From the NCBI GenBank assembly GCA_026120185.1, contig JANUWF010002362.1, positions 806,001-870,000 of the forward strand: 64,000 nucleotides of DNA, given 5' to 3'. The translations under genes and the position numbers were made by a program. Source of the stretch: Voacanga thouarsii. Lineage: Eukaryota; Streptophyta; Magnoliopsida; Gentianales; Apocynaceae. Below are positions 57,750 to 64,000 of this stretch, in pieces; within the stretch, counting starts at the first letter, position 1, and each line of letters begins with the position of its first letter. The notes below the pieces were generated by a model. It ran no database searches. It worked only from the letters and a program-made list of their open reading frames with translations, and was not told where the DNA came from.

Positions 57750-59470
57750 TGTTAGTGTTATGCGCTAGAGGCAATCACATGTATTCTATATATTATGCAT
57801 TATTAAATAAAACAAGGCATTCTTTATCTTTCAATTTGTTTTATTTATGTTTTCATGTAAAATAACTGTTAGATAAAGTCCCAAGTGCAAAACCGTGTTA
57901 AGGAAATCACGATAGAGATCATGATGTGAGGTTCCTATTACACTGGATAGTGTTTATACTTAAATTATCCATAGTCTTAGTATTAATGAGATAGGACATC
58001 ATTAATGCGTTAAGACTTGCACGTGTTATACTTCCTGATTTGATTAGGCAGTGGTTCTCATATTTGTGAGTATTGCAATACTCAAAGTTAATGCGTGGAT
58101 GCTTGTTACTTGAACAAGTACATTGGATAGCTTGACTATGAGATAATCACATGGATAATTATTTAGTGGCAGTGATAGAATCTCATTATAACAAATGTAC
58201 AAGTATCCTTAGACTTAAGATCTCTAAGGTACTTTATTTGTTAAGTATTGGACTTTGGTTCCAATCTCTAGAGTCTTGAAAAGAGTGCCTATGGGATGGA
58301 TCTTGGGTATAACATGAAACAAATGAAAGTAGTTGAGATGATCAATAAAAGATTCGTCATTCTTAACAGTAGCAGCGAATATCTCATGACCACTTGTAGG
58401 AATCACTATTCGAGAAGTCCTTAGCCAAGGCGATTGTATATTGGAAATGGTTCTAATAGATATATATGATGAGTAGTGGATTCTAGGAACAAGTACTAAA
58501 ATATTTAGGTCAGAATTAATTTATTATTCTAGAAGGAGTTGACACTAATTTCATACTCCAAACTGAATGAGATATTTTATGGTGAAATGAGTTTATTGCA
58601 TTGTTGTTTTTTATTGAAAGGTTCATGTCAAGCCACTTGACTTTTTGGACTTTTAGGTGGTCATAATCTATTGTTAGATACCACTCATGATCTACTGAAT
58701 ATGGATTTATTAATTAGAGAATTAATAAATCAATCCTTATTAGAATTAATAAGTTAATTCTAATATTATTAAGGATTATTAATCTTTAAAGACGTTTAGA
58801 TTAATTCATATGTTGGGACCAAAAGACCGAAAAACCTAATAGGTCACACACAATAAAGAATTGAGTGCTTAGGATGTTATTTGATAATATTATAGCGTTG
58901 ATTGTGAAAAGAAGTAATTATGGTCAAATTATAATCAGTTATAATTTGTAGGCTACATTGTAATTAACTATAATCATAATATTTATTACTAATTAAGAAT
59001 CTTTATATGTAATGGATTTTGATTACCAAATACATACGGGATATATATACATATATGATTATATATTTTTTTGGATAATTATGATTAAGGAATTACATAC
59101 ACAAAGAGTTTTTATTTTTGGAAAAAACCCGAGAACCCCTTCGATGTTTTCTTCTTCTAAAATATTGGAAACCCTTACCACTAATTGTTTTTGCTAGCAC
59201 AGAAATTTTGGTGTTTCTTAAGCACCATTCTTGTGTGGATTTCTGTTAAAGAAATCTCTATTCTTGAGATTTAGTGTTTTGATGGAACGAAGGAGCATTT
59301 GTTAGATCTCACCACAAATTGAACAGAAGGAAAATTTTGGTTTCTCAAAGGCTTCATGCAAGGTATGATCTCTACTATTTTAATTCCTATTAATGCATAA
59401 ATGTGATCCTTGGTGTGGAATTCTTATTTTTCCGCTGCGCAACTAGGATTTGCATAGAGAATTCCTAACA
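57750..59470 (+). repeat. Element F 3' LTR (1,721 bp)
   Basis: TGTTAGTGTTATGCGCTAG to ATTCCTAACA. Related along its length to the C LTRs. It is followed by CTTAC, the target-site copy in D. Confidence 0.9.
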
Positions 59471-59475
59471 CTTAC

Positions 59476-59909
59476 ACTCAAGTCCTAGGGCACTCGCCTA
59501 TGCAGTAGCTGCGATAAACCAATCTTTATTTATTTTAGTACTTTGATAAAGATTATTATCGCGTGGTCCTGTTGGACATATTCTATGTACACTTATATTA
59601 TTAGTGTTAATTGATTACTCACTGGTAAAAATAAACTATTTCCCATTAAGAAACCATAGTATAATGATCTAAACCTTCACGAAATGCTCAGCTTCATCAA
59701 TCGATCAAGAATAATTTTTTTGCTTATGTGTTAGTAGTCCAGAATTTACATCTTAGTGCGAAAGCATGACTTAATCACATAGATTACTTACTAACACACT
59801 TAGATCTTAATATACAACATATATAAACAAACAACCATTGATGAATGAAACTTTTATTAATTTCTAAAATATAGAAGTACATAGGCCATTTTAGGCCTAC
59901 ATTCTAACA
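59476..59909 (-). repeat. Copia D 5' LTR, second part
   Basis: Resumes with ACTCAAGTCCTAGGGCAC, matching A's ACTCAAGTCGTAGAGTAC, and ends GGCCTACATTCTAACA. The next five bases are GTATG, which fits a target site in a C-type LTR (the C LTRs read TTATTTCGTATG at that point). Confidence 0.85.
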
Positions 59910-60616
59910 GTATGTGTATAAAACTAATAGAAAGTCCCTATCATATTGTATAATGGTAAGAAAATTATAATAGAGATCATGATATGATATTCTTACTACA
60001 CTATATAGTACATATGCTTAAACCATCCCTAGTCATAGTATTAATGAGATATGACATTATTAATGTACTAAGATTAGCACGTGTTATACTTCTTCATTGG
60101 ATCCAGCAATGGTTCTTACATCCGTGAGTATTGTGATACTCAAAGTTAACATGTGGATGTTTGTTACATGAACATGTACATTAGATGACCTAGCTATAAG
60201 ATAATCACATGGATAACTACTTAGCGTCAGTGATAAAATTTTACTATAGCAAATATGCAAATATCATTAAACTTGAGACCTCCAATGTAGTTTGTTTACT
60301 AAGTATTGTGCTTGGATTATAATATTTGGAGTCTTATCTTGGGCTATCTCTGGGATGAATATTGAGTACAATGTAATGTATACAAAAGTAATTAAGAAGG
60401 TCAAAAAAGGATTCGTCACTCTTAGTTGTAGGGGTATATATCTCATGGCCACTTATATGGAATCATCACTCAAGAAGTTCTTGGCTAAGGCAACTTTGTG
60501 TTGGAAATTATTCCAATTGATACAAATGTTGCATAATGGATTTTGGATCAAGTACTAATAAATTTAGACTAGAAAAAAATATATTCTAATAGAAGTTGGC
60601 ACTAATTTCATACTCT
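59910..60616 (+). repeat. H: fragment of an older C-type LTR
   Basis: From TATGTGTATAAAACTAATAG to AATTTCATACTCT it follows the C LTR from about 20624 to 21345, with many substitutions. This is the host of element D on its left and of element I on its right. The beginning of H would lie beyond the lost left end of D. Confidence 0.85.
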
Positions 60617-62517
60617 TGCACTGACATTTTGAAGCATAAATAGCAAAACGTACAACACAAAAGCATGGAAAAATAAAGAAAAACAAGGTACAGCGGAAGA
60701 ATTTTTTAATACCCCTGGGCTTTAATTTGATCTCTTGTTTATGCTGAGCTAAAGGAATTGGTGTTGACTCAACAACTCTTTGTTCACTTGTGGAAGCCGA
60801 AGGTGATAATCCTGCAAGTTGTCTACTTCTCTGCGCTTGCATGAACGCCAAAGCTCTCCAGTTCATGCAATATTCCTTGGAATAAATACCGTTCCTAAAA
60901 TCAATTCAGGTGAGGGATCAATCTCATGCTCTTGACACATTGCTATCAAGATTAGCAGTATCAAGAAGAGAAGAGATCGACAGAGAGAATATCATACACC
61001 CGGCTATTTTTTTCACAGTAGTATGAACTAATCACACACGACTCATCTGATGACCAAACTACTGGGATTCCCGTCTTTTAAAAAACACCCTTGATGTTAT
61101 CAAGATATCTTTTTACATAAGATGTTTAGCTAGGGTTAAAAACTAAAATCTTCTGTTCTGTGAATAAAAAAATAGGTCCAAGCTATTAGGTCAAAAATTA
61201 TTATTAATTATTCTTAGATTCAATGAGTCCATAAATAATAAACCTTAATTATTTATTATTTGGGCTTATAAAAATAGTCTAATAAATATTTAATGTGCCC
61301 AAATAGACCAAGAGAATTATTCTAGTATTTTTACCTAGTTTCGGCCTAGGATAATTTTTTCAATTATTCAATCTGGGCTCAGACCCTGAATGATTAATTA
61401 ACTAATTAAACTAGATAATTAATTTAATTTCTCTTGACCTTTTATTTTATTCCAATCTAATAATAAATTAAATTTCCTGAATAAAATAAAATCCTCTCTA
61501 ACTGAGACCTTTTCCTTAATCCAAAATTAATTAGGACTTATGAGCTATTTTGAGGACAAAAAAAAAAAAACACGTCGTCTTGGCTATTAAAATGACCAAA
61601 ATACCCCTACTATATAAATAGCTATATTTTGTATTTTAAATATTTTCTAATATCACCATAAAAAAATTTTGAACCTAAGGACAATGTTGCGTTAGCAATG
61701 TCTCTGATGTATAGGTGTAATGACTAAAATACCCATATATACATCGTTGTACATTTATAGAGGAAGTGTGTACTAACATCTCTCTAAAAAACATCTACCA
61801 TCTTTAGACTTCTAGTCCAATGATCATGACTTGCTAGGATATTATTGCTTTCCAAGAGAGCTACCCAAACGTTATATTCTCCAGGGCCCTAGATATTTAG
61901 ATCATTCGGACAGTCACAAGGGGTGATATAGCATAGAAGCTATCTTGTACAATATGTCTTAATTAAGTAGTCACATATACCCAACATACAAGTATATTGG
62001 TCCTATAATTGAACCTCAACTATAGTATATCAAAGCATATGTTCCTAGCTTTGTCAGACCACTAACTCATACTCAAGCCGTAGAGTATAAGTCCACGCTA
62101 TACCAGTAGTAATCTAGGTTTCTACTGTATAATACTTTTAGAAACTACGGCTATGGGTCCAATTCTATGTATTCAAAATACACTTGTGTTATAAAGTAAA
62201 AGGACTACTCACTGGTTAAAGGTGAGCAATTCTCTATTTGAAATTCATAACATAAAAACCTAAACATAGTGAGATTTCTATTCTCGCTAATCGATTAAAA
62301 ACAAACGTTTATGTGTTTAATCAACCCATGATCCATACCTTACTGTGAAAGACTTTCATTCATATAGACTATTTACTTAAAAATAATTGGTCTTTTCCAA
62401 TAAAATTGTGCACAAAAGTAATGTAAGATTCAAAAATAGTTTCTAAGAATAATTTTTTTTTTAATATATGTCAAGATTATATCAGAAACCTAGTCTAAGA
62501 AGGCATAGATTCCAATA
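60617..62517 (-). repeat. Element I 3' LTR (1,901 bp)
   Basis: Starts TGCACTGACATTTTG and ends GATTCCAATA (terminal CA changed to TA). Collinear with A's LTR, moderately diverged. Inserted in H next to ACTCT. The polypurine tract on the minus strand (GCAAGTGGGCGAT) adjoins at 62518-62530. Confidence 0.88.
60713..60842 (-). CDS. LTR-coded leader ORF of element I
   Basis: ATG at 60842, 43 codons starting MQAQRSRQLAG and one extra base, ending at a donor-like AGGG|GTATTA. Same phase, nearly the same length (43 against 42 codons) and nearly the same distance from the LTR end (225 against 229 nt) as in element A. The matching MQ..RSR.LAG start shows conservation between diverged LTRs. The 5' LTR and gag of I are outside the window, so the acceptor cannot be checked. 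Confidence 0.55.
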
Positions 62518-63023
62518 ATCGCCCACTTGCACTCTAAGACTAGGTAAGTCTATAGGTGCCTATCCTTATGGTATCTAAATGTCTTCTAATGACTCTTTCA
62601 GCCAAAGGCTTGGTGAAGGAATCTGCTAGGTTGTTCTCCAAGACAATCTATTCTACCATGACTTCCCATCGTTGGATAAAATCTCGAATCAAGCGGTACT
62701 TCTTCTCAATGTACTTCCCCTTTTTGTGGTTCTTGGGTTCTTTAGATTGCGAGACTGCGCTAGTGTTGTTGCAATACATCAAAATTGGTTTGTCCATCTA
62801 TGGAACGATCCAAGTTCTGAAAGGAACTTCTGGAGCTAGTCTACTTCCTTGGATGCCTCCGAAGTTACCGCATACTCAGCTTCTATGGTTGGGTAAGCAA
62901 TGTAAAATTGGTTAACACTCCACCATGAAATAGCCCCTCCAGATAGGGTGAAGACATATCCACTAGTGAAATTTCTCTAACCCTGTATCCTATAGGAACT
63001 AAGTCATCAGCTCTATAAACTAG
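62518..63023 (-). pseudogene. Element I RNase H
   Basis: Minus-strand RNase H end: YRADDLVPIGY, SQSKEPKNHKKGKYIEKKY-like and the LADSFTKPLAE block in broken frames. The segment between GYRVREIS and the glycine-rich block is shortened, removing part of the first catalytic region. It is cut at 63023 by K4. Confidence 0.8.
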
Positions 63024-64000
63024 TGTAACATCTCGAAGCCTAGGCCCGCCAGGGTCGGGGATGTCGCCCCGTCCAAAGGACAAGGGGTCTTTATAACTAG
63101 GTCACATAAACCAATTGCGGAATAAAAAAAATATTTAACTTAAAAAGTTATTACAACCCAAAGAAAACTTCAAGAATAAATCCATGAATTCCAAAACAAA
63201 AATCATAAATAAAATTATCCAGTCTCGCCTCCCCAAAGCAATACATAAAATCAAAAGACACATTCTCTTCCAAAGCAGATATTACTAGCCACTCGACTCC
63301 ACAGCAAGATCATCCTGAAATCATGATAGAAAGGTGATGAGATAAAAATCTCAGTAAGTCCGTGTGTGCTTTGGGTGTTTAGTAAAATTAGTTCGTGGAT
63401 GCAAAGTGTGAAACTTTTATAAGAGAAACATTGGCAAGCATCAAGCATTAGTCAAAAGTAAGAGTGGCGTTTTGGCTTATCTAGCCGTACACAAGTAATG
63501 AAATCAACCACTCGAAAGAAAGAGATATGGGTTATCACACGTTGGGCCCCATAACCGGTCAGAATGCCGACACTTTGTGCAGACTGACAAAAGTAGGTGA
63601 TACTCCTCCTTCTCTATACCCAAACAATAACCGGGTGTCCATTCCGACAAAACACAGTCACTTGACTGAAAACAAACTGCTAGCTCGGACCAGCGCGACT
63701 CACCGAACTGGAAACTTATTCGGGAAGGACTTACCTCTCAGAGGTGCCCACCTGCTGAGAGACTTACCCTAACCCTTCAAAGACTAGTCCTAGTAGTCTA
63801 CCCTTATTGAGTACTCAATGTCATTTCCCACTTGGGATAAAATGAACAAAGCATTGCTCTTCATGAAACTAGTAATTTGAGGGTTTCCAAAGTTTTGGGA
63901 ACAATCAGTTTTAGAAAGAGTTTTAAGTTTGGAAATCTGCTCAGTAACTTTTAAATAATTTAAGTGTTGGAAATAATAATAAATTCAACCCTCAATTGCC
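63024..64000 (+). mobile_element. K4: start of a K element, cut by the window end
   Basis: Begins TGTAACATCTCGAAGCC next to ACTAG, shares the GGGATGTCGCCCCGTCC, AAAGGACAAGGGGTCTTTATAA and GTGATGAGATAAAAATCTCAGTAAGTCCGTG blocks (each matched in parts) with K1 and K3, and runs to the end of the window. Non-coding as far as seen. Confidence 0.88.

Larger units (their letters stand above)
53354..59470 (+). mobile_element. Copia element F, internally deleted (6,117 bp)
   Basis: Plus-strand element of the same family as C, inserted in the D LTR with target sites CTTAT (53349-53353) and CTTAC (59471-59475). Its left end is only 56 bp and is the inverted end of an LTR. A normal primer-binding site, leader, leader exon, gag, truncated protease, truncated reverse transcriptase, RNase H end, polypurine-like tract and full 3' LTR follow. 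At least three internal deletions (near 56840, 57495 and 57567) remove the protease end, all integrase, and most of the reverse transcriptase C-terminus and RNase H. Confidence 0.87.

Noticed and set aside
1..64000. CRISPR arrays, operons, riboswitches
   Set aside because: No regularly spaced direct repeats and no bacterial-type gene organisation; all coding traces are plant LTR retrotransposons.

Overview
This window looks like repeat-rich nuclear DNA of a flowering plant. Every coding stretch I can recognise belongs to a Ty1/copia-type LTR retrotransposon (Gag zinc knuckle, D-S-G protease, DDE integrase, YVDD reverse transcriptase, RNase H). The primer-binding sites match the 3' end of plant initiator Met-tRNA, or the TATCAGCACGA type seen in plant copia elements. 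I found no convincing host gene, functional tRNA or rRNA gene, or CRISPR array. I cannot name the species. All names used here (A, C, D, E, F, G, H, I, K) are my own labels.

Layout, left to right. 1-1104 is unassigned and holds a decayed 5S rRNA-like sequence. 1105-2623 is a solo LTR with a CTAAT target-site duplication (TSD). 2635-10169 is an old LTR-like sequence (G), split by a complete 4.26-kb LTR-like element (K1, TSD AATCA). 10170-60616 is one deep nest. The old minus-strand copia element D is interrupted by minus-strand copia A (10257-20035, TSD ATCAT, two near-identical 2.0-kb LTRs), by plus-strand copia C (5' LTRs at 20533 and 33004, 3' LTR at 45165), by a 1.4-kb solo LTR (49003-50412, TSD GGTCA), and, inside D's own LTR, by plus-strand copia F (53354-59470). 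Element C is itself interrupted by minus-strand copia E (22938-28523), by a G+C-rich hAT-like element, and by an inverted K copy (K3, 40197-44455, TSD ACATG). D sits in a still older C-type LTR (H, resumes at 59910). H is also hit by copia I (60617), and I by a fourth K copy (63024 to the window end).

A tandem duplication runs through the nest. 8059-30320 and 30317-36728 carry the same series of pieces (end of K, end of G, D fragment, C 5' LTR and leader), joined at a 4-base TTGG microhomology. A and E are present only in the first copy. Relative order: H, then D, then C, then the duplication, then A (and probably E).

The most interesting signal is a likely splicing system for Gag. In A, a 42-codon ORF inside the 5' LTR (18220-18094, minus) ends at a good splice donor. 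A pyrimidine-rich acceptor lies two bases before the gag ATG at 16214, and removing the 1,877-nt intron keeps the frame. That intron contains the primer-binding site, so spliced RNA could be translated but not reverse-transcribed. The same ORF, with an SRRLA-type motif and the same phase, occurs at nearly the same distance from the LTR end in element I and, decayed, in D. The unrelated C/F family has an analogous tiny leader exon (25-28 nt) with a conserved GTAAGAC donor, and in C a 295-nt in-frame intron before gag.
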